Source: Trebonia sp050013875 (GTDB lineage: Bacteria > Actinomycetota > Actinomycetes > Streptosporangiales > Streptosporangiaceae). Taken from it: a DNA stretch of 64,000 bases. The stretch lies in the NCBI GenBank assembly GCA_050013875.1, contig JBEKEK010000015.1:1-64000 (forward strand), given 5' to 3'. The notes below the pieces were generated by a model. It saw nothing but the letters and a program-made list of their open reading frames with translations. It was not told where the DNA came from and made no database searches. The position numbers and the translations under genes are program-made. Shown here piece by piece: positions 31,549-41,647 of this stretch (position 1 is its first letter; every line of letters starts with the position of its first letter).

Positions 31549-32484
31549 ATGAGCCACAGCGGCGACCACGACGCCGAACACGACTCGGTCTACGACGGCC
31601 TGCTTGGCAGCGGCGACTCCCAGTGGGCGTTCGGCACCGACTTCGAAGATCCGCTGGCCGGGATGGACACGACCATCCCGGACGGCACCGACGCCGCCTC
31701 CCTGGCGCAGTACTGCCTCATGCTCGGCGACGACGCCCTGATCTACTCCCACCGCCTGTCGCAGTGGTCGAGCCGCGCGCCCGACCTGGAAGACGACATC
31801 GCGCTGTCCAACATCGCGCTTGACCTCCTCGGCCAGGCCCGGCTGCTGCTCACCCGGGCCGCCGCGGCGGACCCGGGGCTGGTGCCGGTGCTGCCCGCGG
31901 GCTCGCCGGTACCGCCCGAGGACGCGCTCGCCTTCTTCCGCGATGAGAACGCCTTCCGCAACGTCCGCCTCGTCGAGCCGGACAATGGCGACTTCGCCGT
32001 CACCATCGTCCGCCTGCTCATCTTCGCCACCCACCGGCTGGCGCTGCTGCAGCGCCTCGCCGCCAGCACCGACGCGATCCTGGCCGCGATCGCGGTGAAG
32101 GGTGTCAGGGAGCTGACCTACCACCGCGACTACGCGGCGCGCTGGTTCCTCACCCTGGCCCTCGGCACCGGCGAGTCGCGCCGGCGTCTGCTGGCGGCCC
32201 TCACGATCGTGTGGCCCTATTACGGCGAGCTGTCACGCACCCACCCGGTCGAGCAACGGGTCGCCGGGCAGGGCGTGGGGGTGGACCCGGCCACCCTCAC
32301 CGATGAGGTCGACGTGCTGCTCGGCCAGGTCTTCGGGGTCAGCGGGGTGGACCGGCCGGGCCTGCCCGCCGTCGGTCCCGTGAGCGGAGGCGCCGGCCGC
32401 GATGGCCGGCACACCGAGGCGATGGGACGGCTGCTGGCCGAGATGCAGGTCGTCGCCCGCGCCCATCCGAATGGCCGGTGGTGA
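31549..32484 (+). CDS. paaC: Phenylacetyl-CoA epoxidase structural subunit PaaC
   Basis: A 311-residue ferritin-fold partner of PaaA that has lost diiron activity but is needed for the complex. Typical stretches are AQYCLMLGDDALIYSHRLSQWSSRAPDLEDDIALSNIALDLLGQARLLL and the KGVRELTYHRDYAARWFLTLALG region (about residues 180-210), cited here only as positions in the family pattern. N-terminal ~35 residues are acidic and longer than usual. The stop overlaps paaD as GTGA. Confidence 0.93.
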   Translation: MSHSGDHDAEHDSVYDGLLGSGDSQWAFGTDFEDPLAGMDTTIPDGTDAASLAQYCLMLGDDALIYSHRLSQWSSRAPDLEDDIALSNIALDLLGQARLLLTRAAAADPGLVPVLPAGSPVPPEDALAFFRDENAFRNVRLVEPDNGDFAVTIVRLLIFATHRLALLQRLAASTDAILAAIAVKGVRELTYHRDYAARWFLTLALGTGESRRRLLAALTIVWPYYGELSRTHPVEQRVAGQGVGVDPATLTDEVDVLLGQVFGVSGVDRPGLPAVGPVSGGAGRDGRHTEAMGRLLAEMQVVARAHPNGRW

Positions 32485-33002
32485 CCGTGGTGTCCCCGGA
32501 GGCCGCCCGGGATGCCGCGCACGCCCGCGCGGTGGCCGCCACCGTGACCGACCCCGAACTGCCGATGCTCACCCTGGCGGATCTCGGCGTGCTGCGCGAC
32601 GTCGAGCTGGCGGGCGCAGCCGTCATCGTCACCATCACGCCCACCTACCTGGGCTGCCCGGCCATGGCGACGATGCGGGATGACCTCGTGCACCGGCTCA
32701 GGGACGGCGGTTACGACGACGTCCGGGTGCGGGTCAGTCTCAGCCCGGCCTGGTCAAGCGACGACATCACCGCGCACGGGCGCGAGGCGCTGGCCGCGCA
32801 CGGCATCTCCGCCCCGGGCCGGGCGAACCGCGCGGCCGGGCCGGTCGACCTCACGCTGAGGCCGGCCCGCCGGCCGGTCAGCTGCCCGCGCTGCGGCGCC
32901 AGGGAAGTCGAGCTGACCTCAGAGTTCGGGCCGACCGCGTGCAAGGCGATGTACCGGTGCACCGCCTGCCTCGAGCCGTTCGAGCACGTCAAGGAGATCT
33001 GA
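32481..33002 (+). CDS. paaD: PaaD, MIP18-type Fe-S maturation factor for the epoxidase
   Basis: A ~173-residue protein with an N-terminal MIP18/DUF59 domain (VTDPELPMLTLADLGVLRDV; VTITPTYLGCPAM) and a C-terminal zinc ribbon (SCPRCG ... YRCTACLEPF). PaaD is needed for maturation of the paa oxygenase system, probably for the PaaE cluster. Two consecutive GTG codons (32478, 32481) are possible starts; the second gives the usual GTGA overlap. Confidence 0.93.
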   Translation: MTVVSPEAARDAAHARAVAATVTDPELPMLTLADLGVLRDVELAGAAVIVTITPTYLGCPAMATMRDDLVHRLRDGGYDDVRVRVSLSPAWSSDDITAHGREALAAHGISAPGRANRAAGPVDLTLRPARRPVSCPRCGAREVELTSEFGPTACKAMYRCTACLEPFEHVKEI

Positions 33003-33005
33003 GAG

Positions 33006-34055
33006 ATGCCGTTCCACTCGCTGACCGTGGCCGGCGTCGAGCAGCTCACGCCGGACTCCGCGGCGGTGACCTTCGCGGTTCCCGCGGACCTGCGCGACGC
33101 CTACGCGTTCAAGGCCGGCCAGTGGCTGACCTTGCGCCGCGACATCGGCGGGACCGAGCACCGCCGGTCGTACTCGATCTGCGCGCCCGTCGGCGCCGCG
33201 CCCCGGGTCGGGGTTCGTGAGGTCCCGGGCGGGCTGTTCTCGTCCTGGCTGGTCCGCGACCTCGCCGTCGGCGACACGGTCGAGGTGGCGACGCCGGCCG
33301 GCAGTTTCCAGGCCGACCCGTCGGTAGCCGGCAGGCATCTGTGCATCGCCGCCGGCTCGGGCATCACCCCGGTCCTCTCGATCGCGGCATCCGCGCTGGT
33401 CAATCCCAGCTCACAGGTAACCTTGCTCTACGGCAACCGGAAAACCGGCACGGTCATGTTCGCCGAGGAGCTGGCCGACCTCAAGAACCGCTACCCGGAT
33501 CGGCTCGAGCTAGTGCACGTTCTCTCGCGCGAGCCGCGCGACGTCGAGCTGTTCTCCGGCCGGCTGGACGCCGGCCGGCTCCGCCGGCTGCTTACCCTGC
33601 TCGTCCCGCTGCGCAGCATCGACCATGTCTGGCTGTGCGGGCCGTTCGGTCTGCTCACCGATGCCCGCGCGGTGCTCGACGAGCTCGGCTTCCCCAGCGA
33701 ACGGGTGCACTTCGAGCTGTTCTTCGTCGATGAGCCGCCCCCCGAGGTTCGCCGCGCCGAGGCTGTCACCGACGGGCGCACCAGCGATGTCACCATCGTG
33801 CTCGACGGCCGGACCACCATCGCCGCGATGCCGCAGGACAAGTCCATCCTCGACGCCGCCGCCGCGACCCGCGGCGACCTGCCGTTCGCCTGCAAGGGCG
33901 GCGTCTGCGGCACCTGCCGGGCGCACCTGACCGAGGGCGAGGTCGACATGCGGCGCAACTACGCGCTCAGCGAGGACGAAGTCAGGCGCGGATTCGTCCT
34001 CACCTGCCAGAGCCGGCCGGTCAGCGCGGCCGTCACCGTCGACTTCGACGCATGA
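33006..34055 (+). CDS. paaE: Phenylacetyl-CoA epoxidase reductase PaaE
   Basis: A 349-residue NADPH-dependent reductase feeding electrons to PaaAC. The FAD domain has HRRSYSICAP, the nucleotide domain IAAGSGITPVLSI and the GPFGLLTDAR segment, and the C-terminal plant-type [2Fe-2S] domain has CKGGVCGTCRAHL with the last ligand in LTCQ. The order FNR-ferredoxin is as in PaaE of other bacteria. The stop overlaps the regulator start as ATGA. Confidence 0.95.
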   Translation: MPFHSLTVAGVEQLTPDSAAVTFAVPADLRDAYAFKAGQWLTLRRDIGGTEHRRSYSICAPVGAAPRVGVREVPGGLFSSWLVRDLAVGDTVEVATPAGSFQADPSVAGRHLCIAAGSGITPVLSIAASALVNPSSQVTLLYGNRKTGTVMFAEELADLKNRYPDRLELVHVLSREPRDVELFSGRLDAGRLRRLLTLLVPLRSIDHVWLCGPFGLLTDARAVLDELGFPSERVHFELFFVDEPPPEVRRAEAVTDGRTSDVTIVLDGRTTIAAMPQDKSILDAAAATRGDLPFACKGGVCGTCRAHLTEGEVDMRRNYALSEDEVRRGFVLTCQSRPVSAAVTVDFDA

Positions 34056-34711
34056 CAGGCCCGTCTTCCCGCACGGGGGGCTCCCGGCCCCCATTTCCCC
34101 CCGGCCCCGTCCCGGCGCCGGCCGCTGCCCGCCGCGGCCGCCCCGGTTATGACCGGCAGACCGTGCTGCGGCGGGCCATCGACCTGTTCAACCGGCAGGG
34201 GTACGACGCGACCAGCGTGGGCGACCTGGCCAGGGAACTTGGCCTGGCGAAGTCGGCCATCTACCACCATTTCCCGAGCAAGGAAGCGCTCCTGTCGGCC
34301 GCCCTTGACGAGGCGCTCGACGGGCTGACGGCGGCGGTTGACACCGCCCTGGCCGCGACCGAGATAGACGCTTATCAGCGGCTGCGCGCGGTGGTACGCG
34401 AGTCGGCGGAAATTCTCGCCAAGCGGCTGCCCGCGGTGACGCTGCTGCTGCGGGTGCGCGGCAACAGCGAGGTGGAGCTGGCCGCGCTCAAGCGCCGCCG
34501 CATCCTCGACGACAAGCTGGCCGCGCTGGTCGCCGAGGCGGTCGCCGAGGGCTCACTGCGCGCCGACATCCCGCCGGAGCTCATCAGCCGCCTGCTCTTC
34601 GGCACCGTCAACTCGCTGGTCGAGTGGTACCGCCCCGACGGCCCCTTCGACGCCGGGCTGATCGCCCAGGCGATCGTCAGCATGGCTTTCGACGGGCTGG
34701 CCAGTGAGTAA
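34052..34711 (+). CDS. paaR: TetR-family regulator, probable PaaR
   Basis: A 219-residue repressor coupled to paaE by an ATGA overlap. After a Pro-rich leader the DNA-binding domain (about residues 35-80) has YDATSVGDLARELGLAKSAIYHHFPSKEALL, and the C-terminal domain resembles TetR_C_33/PaaR-type ligand domains. In actinobacteria a TetR-type PaaR represses paa genes and releases DNA when phenylacetyl-CoA binds. The palindrome before paaA is the expected target. Confidence 0.85.
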   Translation: MTGPSSRTGGSRPPFPPGPVPAPAAARRGRPGYDRQTVLRRAIDLFNRQGYDATSVGDLARELGLAKSAIYHHFPSKEALLSAALDEALDGLTAAVDTALAATEIDAYQRLRAVVRESAEILAKRLPAVTLLLRVRGNSEVELAALKRRRILDDKLAALVAEAVAEGSLRADIPPELISRLLFGTVNSLVEWYRPDGPFDAGLIAQAIVSMAFDGLASE

Positions 34712-34720
34712 AGGTTAAGG

Positions 34721-35341
34721 TCAGAACACCCGGTGGCCGGGCGGGGTGGCCTCCTCACCAAGCCGCACCGCCCGCGCCCGCAGATCAGGATGGGCAAGCA
34801 GCCGGTCCACCAGGGTTGCGGGCCCGCCGACACAGGTCCAGTCGTCGTCGGTCAGCGTGGAGACCAACCACGAGCGGTCGGCCGGGAACATCAGGTCGGG
34901 CAGCGCGTCGTCCCACCAGAACTCCAGGGCTTCGGTCCGCCGCCAGGTGGCGGCCTGCTGCGGCCCCGCTTCTACCAGCACGTAATCCCACTGGGAGTAC
35001 AAGGTCACCTTCGGCAGTTGCGCCATCGCCACCCGGGGGAAAACCAGGTCATAGTCGCTCGCGTTGAGATAACCCAGCCACCAGCGCGGCCCCGGTGCCC
35101 CCGGCGACTGCGCGGCCAGCGTCGCGAGCATGGCGCGGTTATGCCGTTCCTGGTCCTCGCCGTTATCCGGCAGGACAACGGTGGCATAGGCGTCGAAGAC
35201 CGGCGGGATCGCGGAGGTGATGGTCAGGTTCGGGGACGTGCCCTCGGCGATCCACGCCACCTCGGCGTCGGTCCCGATGCGCCAGGAATGTCCGTTCGCG
35301 TCCGTAACCCGGCTGGCCGGCGGATCCCGATCACTGATCAT
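34721..35341 (-). CDS. Uncharacterised actinobacterial protein
   Basis: A 206-residue soluble protein. It contains PPVFDAYATVVLPDNGEDQ, WWLGYLNASDYDLVFP, VTLYSQWDYVLVEAGPQQAA and DLMFPADRSWLVSTLTDDDWTCVGGP, and ends LGEEATPPGHRVF. I know similar hypothetical proteins from many actinobacteria but no function. The ATG used lies inside the last codons of the upstream DUF4157 gene, an 11-base overlap, so translation is coupled; a longer frame upstream is the antisense-like extension. It converges with paaR across 9 bases. An immunity or accessory role to the DUF4157 protein is possible but unsupported. Confidence 0.75.
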   Translation of the reverse strand: MISDRDPPASRVTDANGHSWRIGTDAEVAWIAEGTSPNLTITSAIPPVFDAYATVVLPDNGEDQERHNRAMLATLAAQSPGAPGPRWWLGYLNASDYDLVFPRVAMAQLPKVTLYSQWDYVLVEAGPQQAATWRRTEALEFWWDDALPDLMFPADRSWLVSTLTDDDWTCVGGPATLVDRLLAHPDLRARAVRLGEEATPPGHRVF

Positions 35342-37352
35342 GCCACTCAAGGTAGGCAAACCGGGCCGGAGAAGTCCAGAACCGACCGATCGGCGCGCTC
35401 TGCCCGGACCCCGCCTCCGGTGATCGTGTGCGGTTGCGGGTGCTATGCGCCCCGAACAGCACACAACGACAGCAACGAGGCTTTTGTCGGAATAACTCTC
35501 CGATGGGTGTGCCAAGCCGGTCGAACGCGCTGGACATCACGGCCCGCAGTGCGCGAGTCGACCTCCGGGCGAACAGGCCGGAGCAGAGGTCACGCAGCCC
35601 GCCCTGGTGCCAATCGGTGAGGGAGACCAGCCGTCCGTCGTGTTGCACGTGGTCGGGGAAGCTGTCGAAGATGTCCCAGCTGCTGATCTCGGTCTCGCCC
35701 TGGCGCAGTAGTTCCGAGATCGCCTGCCTGGACGCCTGGGCCGCCCGGGCAGCGCGGAGCGACCCTTCTCCGTCCGCGAGCAGGGTGTGGTCACCGTGCA
35801 GCCGGAAGGCCGGGCCGTCGGGGCCGGACGCGACGAGCAGCGACTGCCGGTTGAGGTACTCGTGCGCGACCTTCACCGCTAGCTGCACCGTGCCACTGCG
35901 GAGCATCGTCAGGTAGGCCGCGTAGGCGGCGCGCCGCTCGGCATCGCTGTCGCCGGTCACCCCGCTCGCCGCGATCCGGTCGGCCACGCCCGGCGCGTCG
36001 GCCACGTCCTGCGGGTCCCAGGGCGGCCCGGGCACGGCTCCGGCCCGGTCGCCGGCCAGGCCGCCAGCCCTGGCGGCGGACCGGTCGTAGTGGCCGGGGC
36101 CGTGCAGCAGCGGCTGCCGTGCCACGGTCAGGGTGTCGAGCAGGTCCCGGCCCGGGTAGGAGACGCCGGCGTCCGCGAGCCATTCGATGTACCACTGGAT
36201 GAGCAGGGTCTTGTTGACCAGGTGACCGGCCGCGAACGAGTCCTGCAGGAAGTGGTCCGCGTAGCCCGCGCAGATCCGCGCGCGAAGCCGCAGGGCTTCC
36301 CTGTCGGTGCCGCTCACGGTGGCCGAGCGCGCGATCAGGGAGCGGGCCATCAGGTGAAATGAGTGCCAGCGGTACCACGAGAACGGGGCGAAGTGGCAGG
36401 CATTGCGGGCCAGCACCGAGGCGTACTGGTCGGAGGGCGCGAACCCACGGCGGCTGCCAAGCGCGGTGACCGCCGCGATCTCGGCGGTCTCGGCCAGCGG
36501 GCCGAGCAGGGGGTAGAGCAGCGAGCCGGGCAGCAGGCACGGCGGCCGCCCGGGAAGTGCCCGCCGCTGTCCGCCCGGCCGGCCAAGCTCCGCGATGCTC
36601 CAGCTCCGCACCGACTGGATCAGCGGTCCGATGAACGCGAGCGGAGCGGCCTCGATCTCTTCCGGGCGGCCCAGGTAGTCGGGCAGCACGTTCAGCTCCC
36701 CGAGCGTCACCACCAGCCCGCTGCCAGGCAGCCGCACCGTGTCAAGCCCGGGATGCCTGGCGCGCAGCCGCGTCTCGTCCTGCTGCCGGGGCTCCCGCCC
36801 GAGTTCTGACAGCAGGTCGCGGTAGCCGCCGATGTGCGCGGGATCGCCGGCCGCGGTGGCCCGCACTCGCGCGGGGTCAAGGTCACCAAGCAGCGAATGC
36901 TCCCAGGCCATGTACCGCTGCACCACCAGTGGCCGGCCGGGCGCCCTGGCTCCGGTTCCGGCCGCGCTGAAGACGAAGGGACGCCCGGCGACGAAGGCAT
37001 CGGCCGCCGCGTCGGCCGCGCGCTCCTGCGCCGTCCCCGCTGGTGCCACCCACAGCGCCGGCCGGCCCGCCGGGCTGGCAGCAGCGCCGCCGGCGCCGGA
37101 CGTTGGCACCAGGCCGGCCGACTGCTGCACCACATGAGCAACCTCGTGCGCGAGCAGCCACAGGCCCTCGCGCCGGTCCGGCCGGAACGCCCGGTCGGCG
37201 AAGTAGATATCCTGCCCCACGGTGAATGCCCGGGCGCCAAGCGCCCGGCACGCCCGGTCGACGTCGGCGCCGCCGTAGTGCAACCGGACCGAGGCAAAGT
37301 CAGTCCCGCTGGCGAGGTAACGTCCACCGAAGAGATCCGCAAGTGTCGGCAA
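35331..37352 (-). CDS. DUF4157 (eCIS-core) metallopeptidase-like protein with helical hydrolase-like domain
   Basis: A 673-residue protein with a TTG start after GGAAGGGCGG. Residues ~20-80 are a DUF4157 domain with the zinc-protease signature LLAHEVAHVVQQ, widely found in proteins encoded with extracellular contractile injection systems and other polymorphic toxins. After a Gly/Ala-rich linker (about 85-140), residues ~220-430 form a helical region with NACHFAPFSWYRWHSFHLMA and YADHFLQDSFAAGHL, a His/Asp pattern reminiscent of zinc-dependent phospholipase C or S1/P1-type enzymes. The last ~50 residues are Cys/Arg-rich and read through the 74-base repeat Y, so the original C-terminus seems replaced. 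No injection-system gene is nearby. Confidence 0.8.
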   Translation of the reverse strand: MPTLADLFGGRYLASGTDFASVRLHYGGADVDRACRALGARAFTVGQDIYFADRAFRPDRREGLWLLAHEVAHVVQQSAGLVPTSGAGGAAASPAGRPALWVAPAGTAQERAADAAADAFVAGRPFVFSAAGTGARAPGRPLVVQRYMAWEHSLLGDLDPARVRATAAGDPAHIGGYRDLLSELGREPRQQDETRLRARHPGLDTVRLPGSGLVVTLGELNVLPDYLGRPEEIEAAPLAFIGPLIQSVRSWSIAELGRPGGQRRALPGRPPCLLPGSLLYPLLGPLAETAEIAAVTALGSRRGFAPSDQYASVLARNACHFAPFSWYRWHSFHLMARSLIARSATVSGTDREALRLRARICAGYADHFLQDSFAAGHLVNKTLLIQWYIEWLADAGVSYPGRDLLDTLTVARQPLLHGPGHYDRSAARAGGLAGDRAGAVPGPPWDPQDVADAPGVADRIAASGVTGDSDAERRAAYAAYLTMLRSGTVQLAVKVAHEYLNRQSLLVASGPDGPAFRLHGDHTLLADGEGSLRAARAAQASRQAISELLRQGETEISSWDIFDSFPDHVQHDGRLVSLTDWHQGGLRDLCSGLFARRSTRALRAVMSSAFDRLGTPIGELFRQKPRCCRCVLFGAHSTRNRTRSPEAGSGQSAPIGRFWTSPARFAYLEWHDQ
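35417..35490. repeat. Palindromic repeat, copy Y, inside the 3' end of the DUF4157 gene
   Basis: This is the second copy of the unit at 20392-20465, with ATCGTGTGC at one side and GCACACAA at the other; about 50 central bases align without gaps. It is read as coding sequence for roughly residues 621-645 of the DUF4157 protein. Confidence 0.65.
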
Positions 37353-37742
37353 GAATCCGCCCTTCCAAGCACCGCGGATCGCGACCGATCCGCCCGTCTC
37401 AGCCGCTTAGACGGTACCTGAGACAGGTCAGGTGGGTCGGCTGACGCCGCGCCGAGGCGGGTGAGCGGCAGGACGTGGCGGCGATGGCCGCCGAGGTCCC
37501 ATCGTCGGCATCAGCCCGTGGTCAGCATCGAGGCAACCGTCCCCGGCCGGCATCGGCTCCCGTGGTCACCAGGCCCGTGCGAATTCCCAGGCCACCGTCC
37601 GGTCCGGGGATCGTGAACTTCCCAAAAACCGACATACCTCCCGCGTTGCTATAAATTTAGGCTGCCCGGGCAGTATGCGGCGGTTCGGCCTGGCGTTTGC
37701 GTCGTCGTGGGCGCCAATACGAGGACTGGAGGACAGACTCGG
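37353..37742. other. Intergenic region between divergent genes
   Basis: About 390 bases with no credible gene. The part near the plus-strand gene is AT-rich for this genome and contains GCTATAAAT (about 37648-37656), a plausible -10 region for the DUF4126 gene. Confidence 0.4.
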
Positions 37743-38375
37743 ATGCTCCCGGTCTCCTTGATCTTCACCAGTGGCGTTGCCAGCGGTGTCAACTGCTACG
37801 CGGTGGTGCTCGTACTCGGCCTGCTGGGCAGGTCCGGGCACATCGCCGCGGTGCCGGCGGTGCTGGAGCGCCCGTCGGTCCTGGCGGCCGCTGCTGTGCT
37901 GTACTTCGGCCAGTTCGTGGTGGGCAAGGTCCCGATGCTTGACTCCCTGTGGGACGTCGTTCACACCGCCGTGCGGCCAGTGGTCGGCGGGGCGATCGGC
38001 GTCGTCATGGCCCAGCAAGCGCACGCTAGCCCGGCCGCGACGATCGCGGGGGCCGCGCTCGGCGGCGGGTCAGCGCTTGCCTCGCATGTCGTCAAGACAG
38101 GCACGCGGGTTGGCGTCAACGCCAGCCCCGAGCCGTTCAGCAATATCATCGCCAGCCTGCTCGAGGACCTGGGCGTGGTCGGCCTGGTGTCGTTGGCCGC
38201 GTTCCACCCGGTCGCCGCGGCGATCATCGCCGCCGTGGTGCTCGCTGTCGGCATCATCGCGTTCGCCCTGCTGGCCTCGCGCATCCGCCGGGGTTGGCAG
38301 CGCCGCCGCGAGGCCCGCCTGGCGCGGCGCCCGCCTGGCGGCCGCACGGCCGCGACGCCAGCCCCGCAGCGCTAG
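37743..38375 (+). CDS. DUF4126-family membrane protein
   Basis: A 210-residue integral membrane protein with about five hydrophobic segments: LIFTSGVASGVNCYAVVLVLGLLG, the VLAAAAVLYFGQFVVGKVPMLDSLWD segment, IAGAALGGGSALASHVVK, and a long C-terminal helix before a basic tail. The Pro/Asp of KVPMLDSLWD and NASPEPFSN are typical DUF4126 marks. Function unknown. ATG 37743 was chosen; GTG 37707 adds 12 residues. It converges on the next gene with the two TAG stops sharing CTAG. Confidence 0.85.
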   Translation: MLPVSLIFTSGVASGVNCYAVVLVLGLLGRSGHIAAVPAVLERPSVLAAAAVLYFGQFVVGKVPMLDSLWDVVHTAVRPVVGGAIGVVMAQQAHASPAATIAGAALGGGSALASHVVKTGTRVGVNASPEPFSNIIASLLEDLGVVGLVSLAAFHPVAAAIIAAVVLAVGIIAFALLASRIRRGWQRRREARLARRPPGGRTAATPAPQR

Positions 38376-39358
38376 GACACCGGCTCCTCGACCACGGTGA
38401 TGCCGGCCTTGGCCAGCCCGGGCTCAAGCTCGCCGATCGTCAGCACCTCCTCGGGCACCAGCAGGCCGGCCGGCGGCGGACCATCGCAGCCGGTCAGACG
38501 GCCGGCGATCAGGACGGTGGCGGCGGCGGCGCTCCGGTAGTCGCCCAGGCAGCGCAGCGTGCTCGCGGCCAGCAGGGTGCCCTGCTGGCGGACCGCGACC
38601 CAGTGCCGGATCGGCTCGGCCGACGCGTCGGTGACCGGGGTGGCGGTGACGGCGGAACGCGGGAGGCGGCCGATGACACCGGCCGCGTTTGCCGCCAGCA
38701 GGGCACGCTGCAGACCGCGCTCGGACATGCAAACGTAGGTGCTGACCGTCTTGCCGGCCGCGATCGCGCCCAGCCAGCCGTTGTGCTGTTCGGCGATGCC
38801 CAGGCAGCGCCGCCGGCCGAATGGCTCTGGCAGGCGAACGACGGTGGTGCGGTGCCGCTTGGCCGCGGTCAGCCAGCCATGCCCGATGTCACCGCCCGCA
38901 GGGCCGGCGCTGGCCTTAGCCGAGACAGTGAAGGCCAGCTCCACCTCGTCGGCCTCGGGATGCCGGGCTATCAGCTCGGCCGCCAGGAGGTTGGTCAGGC
39001 CGGGGGCTATCCCGGCGTTCATCAGCACGGTGCCGCGCGGCGGGCCGGGTTCGCGGCGCAACCGCGCCGCGCCGCTGGCCGCCATCGCTGACACGTTAAT
39101 GAGCAGGCCGCCGCGGTCGAGCACCATGCGCTCGGCGACCAGCTTGTCGTCGGGGACGGTGCTGACGACGACATCCGCCTCGTCGATCACCTTCTCCAGC
39201 GTTTGCGGCTCAGCCAGGTCGACGTGACGGAAACCGGACGATGGCCGCCGGCTGCTCCTGATCGCGGTCCAGCCCGCGGCCTGAGCGGCCTCGGCGATCA
39301 TCGTCCCGAAAACGCCGTGCCCGCCAAGTACGAGCATTGTGCCTTTGTCCTCGGTCAT
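38372..39358 (-). CDS. Saccharopine-dehydrogenase-like NAD(P)-binding protein
   Basis: A 328-residue Rossmann-fold enzyme. The dinucleotide loop is MLVLGGHGVFGTMIAEAA near the start and DEADVVVSTVPDD follows at about residue 60; the domain order matches the saccharopine dehydrogenase NADP-binding family. PGLTNLLAAELI lies in the middle and a substrate domain at the C-terminus. Real substrate unknown: many family members are not lysine enzymes. An alternative start is Met8. Confidence 0.85.
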   Translation of the reverse strand: MTEDKGTMLVLGGHGVFGTMIAEAAQAAGWTAIRSSRRPSSGFRHVDLAEPQTLEKVIDEADVVVSTVPDDKLVAERMVLDRGGLLINVSAMAASGAARLRREPGPPRGTVLMNAGIAPGLTNLLAAELIARHPEADEVELAFTVSAKASAGPAGGDIGHGWLTAAKRHRTTVVRLPEPFGRRRCLGIAEQHNGWLGAIAAGKTVSTYVCMSERGLQRALLAANAAGVIGRLPRSAVTATPVTDASAEPIRHWVAVRQQGTLLAASTLRCLGDYRSAAAATVLIAGRLTGCDGPPPAGLLVPEEVLTIGELEPGLAKAGITVVEEPVS

Positions 39359-39439
39359 AGGGCCAGGCTACAAACAAGTGGTCTGGATAAGCAGATCCAA
39401 TTGGCGACAAGTACGCAGTCCAATATCGCGTTTCCGGCC

Positions 39440-39823
39440 TTAGCTGAGCTGGAAGTGTGCCATTTCGGCGTCGGTGAGCAGCCGGGAGCGGATCAGGAAG
39501 CGCACTCCCTCTGGCGCCTCCACCGAGAACCCGCTGCCGCGCCCCGGCACCACGTCCACCGTCAGGTGCGTGTGCTTCCAGTACTCGTACTGGGAGGCCG
39601 ACATCCAGAACGGGACGGTCTGCGCCACACCGGGCACCGCCAGGTCACCGAGGTGGATGTCGGCCTCGGAGGTGAGGAACTCGCCGTCCGGATAGCACAT
39701 CGGCGAGGAGCCGTCACAGCAGCCACCGGACTGGTGGAACATCAATGGCCCGTGCTTGGCCGTCAGGTCCCGCAGCAGCCCGGCCGCGGCCTCGGTCACA
39801 TCCACCCGGTTAGGGTCGCTCAC
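39440..39823 (-). CDS. DUF779 protein, partner of aldehyde dehydrogenase
   Basis: A 127-residue protein with the conserved HGPLMFHQSGGCCDGSSPMC segment and the WKHTHLTVDVVPGRG segment. The paired Cys residues suggest metal binding. DUF779 genes usually follow NAD-dependent aldehyde dehydrogenase genes, as here (stop-to-start 147 bases). GTG 39823 after AAGGA is the preferred start. It may help assembly or activity of the dehydrogenase; no reaction is known. Confidence 0.88.
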   Translation of the reverse strand: MSDPNRVDVTEAAAGLLRDLTAKHGPLMFHQSGGCCDGSSPMCYPDGEFLTSEADIHLGDLAVPGVAQTVPFWMSASQYEYWKHTHLTVDVVPGRGSGFSVEAPEGVRFLIRSRLLTDAEMAHFQLS

Positions 39824-39970
39824 AACATCGATCCTTGCTGGTGAGGGCCGTCCTGGCAAGGGGCACCGCGGCCCCTGAGGGCCGGCCTAGTCCAGGCTGC
39901 TGGGTCCGCGCCGTACGCCGCGGGCCCGCCCCCGTTCCTGGCTAGGCCGGCCAGATCAAGGCGGCTTCTG

Positions 39971-41494
<1,524 letters not shown>

Positions 41495-41589
41495 CGTTTC
41501 TGCATCCCTCTCGTACTGACGGCGTCGTCGGACGGTTCGGCTAGCCCGGACTACCGAGACGACTCGTGACCAGCGACACAGTAATGACG

Positions 41590-41611
41590 GCAACGTTGCA
41601 ACCACGTTGCG
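41590..41611. promoter_or_regulatory. Candidate operator before the aldehyde dehydrogenase gene
   Basis: GCAACGTTGC is a perfect 10-base palindrome, followed by a further GTTGC (41606-41610) in the 153-base gap between the GAF-regulator gene and the aldehyde dehydrogenase gene. It is a plausible binding site for that regulator. Confidence 0.4.
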
Positions 41612-41647
41612 TCCGTGTCGCGGGTGACGGTCGCCAAGCCGCGCGGC

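Noticed and set aside
35342..35515. N-terminal extension of the 206-residue protein
   Set aside because: It reads the repeat Y and the end of the DUF4157 gene in another frame; the ATG at 35341 begins the plausible protein.
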